From an uncultured Mailhella sp. (GTDB lineage: Bacteria; Desulfobacterota; Desulfovibrionia; Desulfovibrionales; Desulfovibrionaceae), in the NCBI GenBank assembly GCA_905192935.1, contig CAJJMX010000090.1, forward strand, positions 1-6,830: a stretch of DNA of 6,830 nt. The letters are read 5' to 3'. This document shows, in pieces, positions 1-5,888 of the stretch. A program made the position numbers and the translations under genes. The notes beneath the pieces are model-generated. The model was not told the origin of the DNA and searched no databases. It saw only the letters and a list, made by a program, of their open reading frames with translations. Each line of letters begins with the position of its first letter. The first letter of the stretch is position 1.

Positions 1-125
1 TCCTTCACTGATTCTACGGGTCCAACGGAAAGTACGGTATGCTGCCCTCCGCATTGCGGCCCGCACGAAAACGGCTGACGACGCAGGCTTGGGAGAACAG
101 AAAAAAGGCGGCGTGCCGGGCACGG

Positions 126-148
126 TGCGGCCGGAACATCCGGCCGCA
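126..148. repeat. Perfect 9-bp inverted repeat, 5-nt loop
   Basis: TGCGGCCGG (126-134) and CCGGCCGCA (140-148) are exact reverse complements around AACAT. The stem would be very stable in either transcript. No T-run follows on either strand, so it is not a classical intrinsic terminator. It may be an mRNA-stabilising or REP-like element, or chance in GC-rich spacer. Confidence 0.6.
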
Positions 149-150
149 GA

Positions 151-164
151 GGCGGCGCGCCGCC
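151..164. repeat. 14-bp perfect GC palindrome
   Basis: GGCGGCGCGCCGCC is self-complementary over its full 14 bases and begins three bases after the neighbouring inverted repeat. With no loop it is more plausible as a DNA palindrome than as an RNA hairpin. Function unknown. Confidence 0.55.
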
Positions 165-270
165 CGAAAAACAGGGAACGACAGGCTGAAAATCTGCCGG
201 CAGGCTCGGAAGAACATCCTGTTTCAGACGCTTCCAGAAGGACGCAGTTTTACGCGCCCCTGCCTGCCGG

Positions 271-299
271 GGCGGACACGGATCTTGTCCGCGTCCGCC
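271..299 (-). terminator. Strong hairpin after the ferredoxin gene, possible operon terminator
   Basis: GGCGGACACGGA (271-282) pairs with TCCGCGTCCGCC (288-299) over 12 positions with one A/C mismatch and a 5-nt loop. It starts about 19 bases beyond the ferredoxin stop codon on the minus strand, which suits a transcript end. The sequence after it on the minus strand is GC-rich with no immediate T-run, so it is at best a non-canonical terminator or a 3'-end-protecting stem. Confidence 0.45.
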
Positions 300-317
300 G
301 GAACATGACGAGACAGG

Positions 318-515
318 CTAGAGTCTCGTATGCAGAGGGAACTCAAAGCTTATGGCCGACTGCGCGCAGGCCACGCGGCAACAGCCGCAATGCCAGCACT
401 CGTCGGGAAAGGCGACTTCCGGAGTCTCCTTGCCCATGCGCAGCACATAGCCGGGACAGTTGGTGACGCACTTCTGACACTTCACGCACTTCTTTTCATC
501 GAATACGGGAGGCAT
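318..515 (-). CDS. 4Fe-4S dicluster ferredoxin, AprB-like partner of the flavoprotein
   Basis: A 65-residue soluble electron carrier or small redox subunit. Cysteines 10, 13, 16 and 20 form CxxCxxCxxxCP, and 40, 43, 46 and 50 form a second CxxCxxCxxxC, the layout for two [4Fe-4S] clusters; Cys45 is a ninth, extra cysteine. The protein is shorter than adenylylsulfate reductase beta (AprB), whose longer C-terminal tail embraces AprA; only about 15 residues follow the last cluster cysteine. The start ATG has AGGAG seven bases upstream. The gene lies 56 bases downstream of the flavoprotein gene on the same strand, so the two are almost certainly cotranscribed, and the ferredoxin probably shuttles electrons to or from its FAD. 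No signal peptide or membrane segment is visible, so it should be cytoplasmic. The fold assignment is firm; the pairing is inferred from position. Confidence 0.9.
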   Translation of the reverse strand: MPPVFDEKKCVKCQKCVTNCPGYVLRMGKETPEVAFPDECWHCGCCRVACAQSAISFEFPLHTRL

Positions 516-571
516 ATCTCTACTCCTGAAACACGGTGAGAGCTTTTAGAGGGAAGATCCGAAAAACGCCG

Positions 572-2209
572 TCATTTCCAGGCGAACTCGACAGCGCCGT
601 CCGCGGCGAGGCTGGTCGTGAGCGGACGGTTCAGCGACGGATCGAGATCGGGATAGTCTGCGCGGCGGTACATGGTGCGGCCGGATTCCTTTCTCTGGAG
701 ACAGGCCTGAATGTACACGCGGCAGAGCTTGAACAGCTCGCGGCTCTCATGCACGCGCATGAGCTCACGGAAGTCGGAGGCTCCGAGGCGGGGCAGATAT
801 TCCTCAAGCACCTTCATGCTCTCAAGAGCCCTCAGCATGCTGCCCTCGGTGCGCTGGAAGCCCACATAGTAGTCCATGACCTGACGCAGGCCGTCTTCAA
901 ACGCGGTGTAGGAAACGGGACGAGCGCAGGGACGGATCAGCGGATCGTAAAGGGTGCTGAACCAGGAATCCACTTCCGCCTGATCGATGGCGGGCATGGA
1001 CGTTTCTGCGGCACGGGCGGCGGCGAAGCGGCCGGCACTGTAGCCGAGGCACATGGCGCCGGAGAAGTTGCCGAGAAGGCTCGAGGTGTAGAGATTGCGC
1101 ACGTCGGTTTCCTGCTCGTCGGAGCAGGCCACAAGTCCGCCGATGAGCCTCTCGCCTATTTCCACTTCCAGCGGGGCCTTCGTGAAGTCGATGTCGCGGG
1201 CGCGGCAGTAGTCCAGATAGGTCTCCTTGTCGCCGGGCATGAGATCGTACTGAAGATGTCTCGCGTCCTCGGCGGAGAAGTGCGTCATGTCCATGACGAA
1301 GGGCGGGCCGGACCCCTCAAGCATTTCATTGTAGGTGCCCATGACCTGATGCACGCGAAGACCGTTTTCCCACATGGGATCGTACTTGCCCATGAAGCGC
1401 TCGCCCTTGGCGTTGAGTTCCCTGCCGCCCATGTTGTTGATGCCGTTCATGCCGGGAGCGCCCCAGCCCTTGGGCAGCATGGTGCACATGTCGGAGGTCT
1501 CCATGGCGTTCACGGAAGCGCCGGCTTCGAGCGCCAGCACCTGCTGACTGCCGGTGACGTACGGGGAATACCATACGTTGAAGGGCTTGTGCGTGGAGTT
1601 GTTGGACACGCGCTCGGACACGAGACCGAAGCAGAGCACGGCAGTCTTGCAGCGAATGACCACAAAATCGCCGTTCTTCACGTTCCAGCCGAGGCATCCC
1701 GCAATGCGGTCGCCGTCCTTCAGAAGAGCCAGCACCTGAACGTTGTCCACGACCTTGACGCCCATCTTGCGGATGTACTTCGCAAGCTTGGGCTTCACGG
1801 TAAAGCCGTGGTCGATGTGGATCCACCAGGCACCGGGCTGACCGAAGCCCACCGAGCGCATGTAGGAACCGTCGGGATTATGCTTGAACTCGAGTCCCGC
1901 CTCTTCCAGGATGCTGATGCAGGGCTTCATGGACTCGTAGAGATTGCGGACCACGCCGCGGGTCATGCCGGTGACCGGCGTGACCCAGTAGTCGGCCAGA
2001 TCCTCATAGCCGTCGTGCTCATCCACGTCCAGAACGGCCATGAAATGATCGTTGCCTCCGCCGAGATTGCCCGAACTTTCCAGCCGGCCCTTGTCCACCA
2101 TCAGCACATCCGCACCGGCCCTGCGAGCCGCAATGGCCGCACCGCAGCCCGAAGCGCCCGATCCCAGCACCAGCACGTCCGTCTCATAATACTTCTTGTC
2201 GAATTCCAT
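572..2209 (-). CDS. FAD-dependent oxidoreductase, AprA/fumarate-reductase flavoprotein family
   Basis: A 545-residue flavoprotein. The N-terminal Rossmann FAD site is GSGASG at residues 16-21, with Asp39 at the end of the second strand for the ribose; SSGNLGGGNDHF (45-56) follows as the second FAD-contact loop. The second FAD contact region is at about 357-393 (GGLVACSDE through GYSAG), and a C-terminal helical part contains QRKESGRTMYRRADYP (505-520), a version of the signature of SdhA/FrdA/AprA proteins. At the site where SdhA/FrdA carry a substrate-carboxylate Arg (RLG-N), this protein reads LLGNFSG, so a dicarboxylate substrate is doubtful; the region resembles AprA more. No Sec or Tat signal peptide is visible, so it is probably cytoplasmic. 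I chose the ATG at 2209 because AGGAG lies about seven bases upstream; the frame stays open to 2242 (TTG), but those codons run into a 5'-leader hairpin and lack a ribosome site. The substrate is unknown. Family assignment is firm; the missing Arg rests on alignment by eye. Confidence 0.88.
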   Translation of the reverse strand: MEFDKKYYETDVLVLGSGASGCGAAIAARRAGADVLMVDKGRLESSGNLGGGNDHFMAVLDVDEHDGYEDLADYWVTPVTGMTRGVVRNLYESMKPCISILEEAGLEFKHNPDGSYMRSVGFGQPGAWWIHIDHGFTVKPKLAKYIRKMGVKVVDNVQVLALLKDGDRIAGCLGWNVKNGDFVVIRCKTAVLCFGLVSERVSNNSTHKPFNVWYSPYVTGSQQVLALEAGASVNAMETSDMCTMLPKGWGAPGMNGINNMGGRELNAKGERFMGKYDPMWENGLRVHQVMGTYNEMLEGSGPPFVMDMTHFSAEDARHLQYDLMPGDKETYLDYCRARDIDFTKAPLEVEIGERLIGGLVACSDEQETDVRNLYTSSLLGNFSGAMCLGYSAGRFAAARAAETSMPAIDQAEVDSWFSTLYDPLIRPCARPVSYTAFEDGLRQVMDYYVGFQRTEGSMLRALESMKVLEEYLPRLGASDFRELMRVHESRELFKLCRVYIQACLQRKESGRTMYRRADYPDLDPSLNRPLTTSLAADGAVEFAWK

Positions 2210-2247
2210 GCGTCTTCTCCTGGCGTTAGAGAACATTGACAAGATGA

Positions 2248-2271
2248 GAAAGCCTCCGACAGCAGGCTTTC
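2248..2271 (-). repeat. 8-bp perfect hairpin in the flavoprotein 5' leader
   Basis: GAAAGCCT (2248-2255) and AGGCTTTC (2264-2271) are exact reverse complements around an 8-nt loop. The element lies between the predicted sigma-54 transcript start (about 2284) and the flavoprotein ATG, so it would form near the 5' end of the mRNA. No T-run follows, so it looks like a stability or translation-affecting stem rather than a terminator. It does not mask the AGGAG site. Confidence 0.5.
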
Positions 2272-2294
2272 CGCCTCATTCATGCTCTGCTTAC

Positions 2295-2311
2295 TGCCAG
2301 AATCGTGCCAA
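2295..2311 (-). promoter_or_regulatory. Sigma-54 (-24/-12) promoter for the flavoprotein/ferredoxin operon
   Basis: On the minus strand this reads TTGGCACGATTCTGGCA. Against the sigma-54 consensus TTGGCACG-N4-TTGCA it differs only at one T of the -12 box, with GG at 2309-2308 and GC at 2297-2296 exactly 12 positions apart. The predicted start is near 2284, giving a leader of about 75 bases before the flavoprotein ATG. A gene for a GAFTGA-containing sigma-54 activator lies immediately divergent, which strongly supports function. Confidence 0.85.
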
Positions 2312-2361
2312 TCGGTTCATTTTTATAAAAACAAAATAATATCAATATATTACTAAAAAAA

Positions 2362-2392
2362 TGGCAATCAATACGGGCTGTTGATTGTGCCA
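2362..2392. promoter_or_regulatory. Candidate activator binding site A (inverted repeat)
   Basis: TGGCAATCAA (2362-2371) faces TTGATTGTGCCA (2381-2392); the arms match apart from a two-base insertion in the right arm. It lies roughly 80-110 bases upstream of the predicted sigma-54 start, a usual place for an upstream activating sequence of a Fis-type enhancer-binding protein. Assignment to the divergent activator is inference. Confidence 0.5.
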
Positions 2393-2477
2393 AAAATGGC
2401 GTTTCTTATTTTGTGAAAAATGGTATAATTATAATGTAATACACTGACATCACTAACTTAAAAAAATAACACACATT

Positions 2478-2494
2478 ATGGCATTTCATGCCAT
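2478..2494. promoter_or_regulatory. Candidate activator binding site B (ATGGCA-N5-TGCCAT)
   Basis: ATGGCATTTCATGCCAT is a perfect 6-bp inverted repeat with a 5-base spacer and shares TGGCA/TGCCA half-sites with site A. It sits about 200 bases upstream of the sigma-54 start and ends two bases before the -35 box of the activator gene's own promoter. It could therefore serve both as a distal enhancer site and for autoregulation. Confidence 0.5.
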
Positions 2495-2496
2495 TT

Positions 2497-2525
2497 TTGA
2501 CATTTTTCCATAGTTTTCCTACATT
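2497..2525 (+). promoter_or_regulatory. Sigma-70 promoter for the sigma-54 activator gene
   Basis: A perfect -35 box TTGACA (2497-2502) is followed after exactly 17 bases by TACATT (2520-2525), which matches TATAAT at four of six positions. Transcription would start near 2532, leaving a leader of about 38 bases to the activator ATG. Confidence 0.65.
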
Positions 2526-2569
2526 GAATCTTAACGAGCACGCAATATCCGGCAAGAGGAGGACGCCCC

Positions 2570-4315
2570 ATGACGCAGGATTCCTTTCTTGATCTGCCCT
2601 CTTTCTTTCTCTCGCAGGAAGGCCGCGTCCTGTGGTGGAACGACGCCTGCAGGGCCTTCACCGGCCAGGATGAGGAACACATGAAGAACGTTCCTCTCTG
2701 GGAGGCCTTTCATGACTCCCCCAAAAAGCTGCCTGCCGAAATGCTGCTTGAAGCCTGGAAGGCAGGCACCCTGCCTATTTCCGACTCGGGCACGGCCGAC
2801 GATACGGCGTACCGCTCGCGCATCATTTCCGTGGAAAGACCCTTTTCCTGCACGCTCTGGACCTGGAGCCGCCTGGCCGTCGACGAAAAAAGCGGCCTGC
2901 ACGGCGTCATCCAGATCTTCGCCCCCGCCAGGCTCGAGCAGGCCGTGGAGGACTCCCCTCTGGTGAGACTCATCATCGACCGCTTTCCGCTTCCCGTGGC
3001 GCTCCTGAAGAATCACCGGTTCTATCTGGTCAACCGTGCCTACATGGACCTCGTGCACTGCGACGACCCGGCCGAGATCTGCGGAAAGCCCGGGGACTAC
3101 TTCATCGACGAGGCCGACAAGCCCCTCTTCAACAGACTCAACAGCAACAACCATCAGCAGATCGTGAGCGGCAACACCTACCGCTGGCGCTACCGCACTA
3201 AAGATGGGGAACTGCGACATCTCACCGGTCACCCCAGCGTGCTTTCCTGGAGCGACGGCGCCATACTTCTCAGCACGCTCACCGACGACACGGACAACGT
3301 GCTGAGGGAGCAGGCCATACTTGCGGAGCAGAAGGCGCTGAAGGCCAGAATACGCGCTCTTCTTCAGAAGGTAGGACAGCAGGAAGACATCTTCTTCGGG
3401 GAAAGTCCCGCCATACAGGAGCTCATGCAGAGCGTCGTCACCTCCGCCAAGAGCGATTCCAACATCGTCATCACCGGAGAGACGGGCACGGGAAAAAGCC
3501 TTCTGGCAAGGCTCATCCACAGACTCAGCCCAAGAAGCGACAAGCCCTTCATTTCCGTGAACTGCGGAGCCATTCCCGAAAACCTCATGGAAAACGAGTT
3601 CTTCGGCCATGTGAAGGGCGCGTTCACCGGAGCCGTGAGCAGCAGCACGGGCTTTTTCGGCGCGGCGGACGGCGGCACGCTGTTTCTGGACGAAGTGGGA
3701 GAGCTCAGTCTCGCCATGCAGGTCAAGCTGCTGCAGGCCATAGAAGCACGCGCCTACACGCCCATCGGCAGCAGCAGGGTGCACTACTCCAACGTGCGCC
3801 TCATATGCGCCACCAACCGCGACCTCATGCTCATGATGCAGGAAGGAACGCTGCGCAACGACTTCTTCTTCCGCATCTTCGTGGTCAACCTGCATGTTCC
3901 GCCCCTCAGGGAACGGCGGGAGGACATCGTGCTCTTCGCCAGATTCCTTTTCCGGAAGTTCAACACGCTGGATACCGATCCCGTCATTCCTCCGGACATT
4001 CTGGAAAAAATCCGCCGCTACGACTGGCCCGGCAACATCCGCGAAATGCAGAACGTCATTCTCCGCTATCTGGCCACGGGCACGCTTCAGTTCCTTCAGA
4101 TGCAGCCTTCCGCCGTCGAGCAGGAAGACGAGGATCCCCTTTCGCTGGAAGAGGCGCTGCAGCAGACGAGAAGAAAATACATCGTCCGCGCACTCAAAAA
4201 GACCGGCGGCAACAAGAAGGAAGCCGCCGCCCTGCTCGATCTGCCGCTGCGCACCTTTCAGCGCTACTGCTCGCAGCTGGGGCTCATGCGACGCCTTCCG
4301 CTCGGGCATGACTGA
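2570..4315 (+). CDS. PAS-domain sigma-54-dependent transcriptional activator
   Basis: A 581-residue bacterial enhancer-binding protein. The N-terminal 240 residues look like two PAS-type sensory segments (around WWNDACRAFTG at 22-32, and about 132-240 beginning FPLPVALLKNHRFYLVNRAYM), joined by a charged helical linker (about 243-268). The AAA+ domain has Walker A GETGTGKS (303-310), the sigma-54-contacting GAFTGA loop (350-355), Walker B GGTLFLDEVGEL (368-379), CATNRDL (413-419), the RNDFFFRI arginine region (429-436) and WPGNIREMQN (486-495). A Fis-type helix-turn-helix closes the protein (GGNKKEAAALLDLPLRTFQRYC, about 546-567). There is no receiver domain, so it is not a two-component regulator; the ligand or redox cue must act through the PAS region. 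GAGGAGG lies just upstream of the ATG. Its divergent position facing a sigma-54 promoter implies that it controls the flavoprotein/ferredoxin operon. No membrane segment is seen. Confidence 0.93.
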   Translation: MTQDSFLDLPSFFLSQEGRVLWWNDACRAFTGQDEEHMKNVPLWEAFHDSPKKLPAEMLLEAWKAGTLPISDSGTADDTAYRSRIISVERPFSCTLWTWSRLAVDEKSGLHGVIQIFAPARLEQAVEDSPLVRLIIDRFPLPVALLKNHRFYLVNRAYMDLVHCDDPAEICGKPGDYFIDEADKPLFNRLNSNNHQQIVSGNTYRWRYRTKDGELRHLTGHPSVLSWSDGAILLSTLTDDTDNVLREQAILAEQKALKARIRALLQKVGQQEDIFFGESPAIQELMQSVVTSAKSDSNIVITGETGTGKSLLARLIHRLSPRSDKPFISVNCGAIPENLMENEFFGHVKGAFTGAVSSSTGFFGAADGGTLFLDEVGELSLAMQVKLLQAIEARAYTPIGSSRVHYSNVRLICATNRDLMLMMQEGTLRNDFFFRIFVVNLHVPPLRERREDIVLFARFLFRKFNTLDTDPVIPPDILEKIRRYDWPGNIREMQNVILRYLATGTLQFLQMQPSAVEQEDEDPLSLEEALQQTRRKYIVRALKKTGGNKKEAAALLDLPLRTFQRYCSQLGLMRRLPLGHD

Positions 4316-4337
4316 CGTTTCCCCGCGGACGCAGAAA

Positions 4338-4366
4338 GCCCCGGCGGGATCATTCCCGACCGGGGC
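4338..4366. terminator. Hairpin terminator shared by convergent genes
   Basis: GCCCCGGCGGG (4338-4348) pairs with CCCGACCGGGGC (4355-4366) with one bulged A and a six-base loop. It starts 22 bases after the activator stop and lies about 56 bases beyond the trpB stop. Flanking AAAG on the left and CTT on the right give short U-runs in both directions (GGGGCTTTC on the minus strand), so it probably ends both transcripts. The T-runs are short. Confidence 0.75.
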
Positions 4367-4422
4367 CTTCCATGCTTCATGAACCTGCGGGCCGCCTTCC
4401 GGCGCACGGGCGGACGCCCTTT

Positions 4423-5637
<1,215 letters not shown>

Positions 5638-5686
5638 GGTCTGACTCCTTCTCGGGTGGAGCCCGGCCTTCCTGTTTCCGGCTATG

Positions 5687-5718
5687 AAAAAACCGCGGCC
5701 GTTGCTCCGACCGCGGTT
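5687..5718 (-). terminator. trpB attenuator terminator (3:4 hairpin)
   Basis: On the minus strand AACCGCGGTC (5718-5709) pairs with GGCCGCGGTT (5700-5691) in ten base pairs including one G-U, around the loop GGAGCAAC. A run of six Ts follows directly, the last two stem bases included. This is a textbook intrinsic terminator placed between the Trp leader peptide and trpB, 49 bases before the trpB ATG. Confidence 0.9.
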
Positions 5719-5798
5719 CATATGCTGCTGTAAAAATAATACTCCAGAACCCGGCCCCTTTAGCAGGGCCACCACCACATGCAGGAAATAGTTCTGGA
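5709..5798 (-). promoter_or_regulatory. Trp attenuator: competing 1:2 and 2:3 pairings
   Basis: Segment 1, TCCAGAAC (5798-5791) inside the leader peptide gene, is perfectly complementary to GTTCTGGA (5750-5743). Segment 2, GGCCGGGTTC (5756-5747), overlaps that partner and can pair instead with segment 3, GAACCGCGGTC (5719-5709), over ten pairs with one bulged G. Segment 3 is also the left arm of the terminator. So pairing 2:3 excludes the terminator, and pairing 1:2 frees segment 3 to form it. A ribosome stalled at the three Trp codons (5777-5769), just downstream of segment 1, would cover much of segment 1 and favour antitermination. The arrangement is the classical leader-peptide mechanism; structures were worked out by hand without energies. 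Confidence 0.85.
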
Positions 5799-5813
5799 AG
5801 AGTTCGTGTTCAT
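5760..5813 (-). CDS. trpL: Tryptophan operon leader peptide with three consecutive Trp codons
   Basis: A 17-residue peptide, MNTNSSRTISCMWWWPC, ending in TAA. Three adjacent TGG codons at residues 13-15 mark it as a sensor of charged tRNA-Trp; tryptophan is the rarest residue, and three in a row just before an attenuator hairpin and trpB is not plausibly chance. Translation coupling: fast reading lets the terminator form, while stalling at the Trp codons frees the antiterminator. There is no Shine-Dalgarno sequence just before the ATG. Either the message is nearly leaderless (the ATG falls about where transcription should begin), or translation begins six codons earlier at TTG (5831-5829), ten bases after GGAG, giving a 23-residue peptide with the same end. 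The choice of start is uncertain; the Trp run and the stop are not. Confidence 0.88.
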   Translation of the reverse strand: MNTNSSRTISCMWWWPC

Positions 5814-5821
5814 GAAATCTA

Positions 5822-5850
5822 TAACTAGCAAAAAACGCTCTCTCCGTCAA
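5822..5850 (-). promoter_or_regulatory. Probable promoter of the trp leader/trpB unit
   Basis: On the minus strand TTGACG (5850-5845) is a near-perfect -35 box. Seventeen bases later lies TAGTTAT (from 5827), a poor -10 match but AT-rich. The GCTAGTTA stretch recalls the E. coli trp promoter/operator core CTAGTTA, yet no full symmetrical TrpR operator is visible, so repression by TrpR is not supported. The start would fall close to the leader ATG. Confidence 0.45.
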
Positions 5851-5853
5851 GAG

Positions 5854-5887
5854 AAAAGACGGAACGTCTCCCCGGAGGCCGTCCTCT
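5854..5887 (-). terminator. Possible hypD transcription terminator
   Basis: AGAGGACGG (5887-5879), just after the hypD stop, can pair with CCGTCTTTT (5862-5854) over nine positions including two G-U pairs, enclosing a small CTCC/GGAG element. CTCTT follows, a broken T-run. It would separate hypD from the trp leader, but its right end is only three bases from the -35 box of the trp unit, and some read-through is possible. Confidence 0.45.
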
Positions 5888-5888
5888 T

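Larger units (their letters stand above)
1..317. other. Gene-free region downstream of the ferredoxin gene
   Basis: No convincing gene is seen in these 317 bases. The open frames here are arginine-rich, match no family I recognise, and have no usable ribosome binding site. The stretch is rich in GC palindromes, listed separately, and also holds the 10-base palindrome CTGCCGGCAG at 194-203. It probably carries the 3' untranslated end of the flavoprotein/ferredoxin operon plus spacer DNA. I see no tRNA, CRISPR or insertion-sequence signature. Confidence 0.6.

Noticed and set aside
14..217. 67-codon minus-strand open frame downstream of the ferredoxin gene
   Set aside because: Arg/Phe-rich, no recognisable domain, and AGG lies directly against the ATG with no workable spacing. 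Probably not a gene.
39..466. Two overlapping plus-strand frames of 89 and 125 codons
   Set aside because: Arg/Ala-rich translations without motifs; the second overlaps the ferredoxin gene antisense.
536..2239. 567-codon open frame on the plus strand opposite the flavoprotein gene
   Set aside because: It is a GC-bias shadow: the opposite strand encodes a recognisable FAD enzyme with a good ribosome site, while this frame gives an Ala/His/Gly-rich sequence with no known motif.
2210..2242. Longer flavoprotein start (TTG at 2242 or ATG at 2236)
   Set aside because: No ribosome site precedes either, whereas AGGAG is well placed for the ATG at 2209, after which the normal FAD-binding N-terminus begins.
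2377..2393. Second TTGGCAC on the minus strand as another sigma-54 promoter
   Set aside because: The next GC is one base too far and the -12 box reads AACAG rather than TTGCA. Sigma-54 spacing is strict, so it fits better as part of activator site A.
2424..2435. Tandem TATAAT boxes as a sigma-70 promoter
   Set aside because: No acceptable -35 box lies 16-18 bases away on either strand; the TTGACA/TACATT pair further downstream is better supported for the activator gene.
2531..4309. 592-codon open frame on the minus strand opposite the sigma-54 activator
   Set aside because: It mirrors a clear AAA+ activator gene and shows no family motif of its own.
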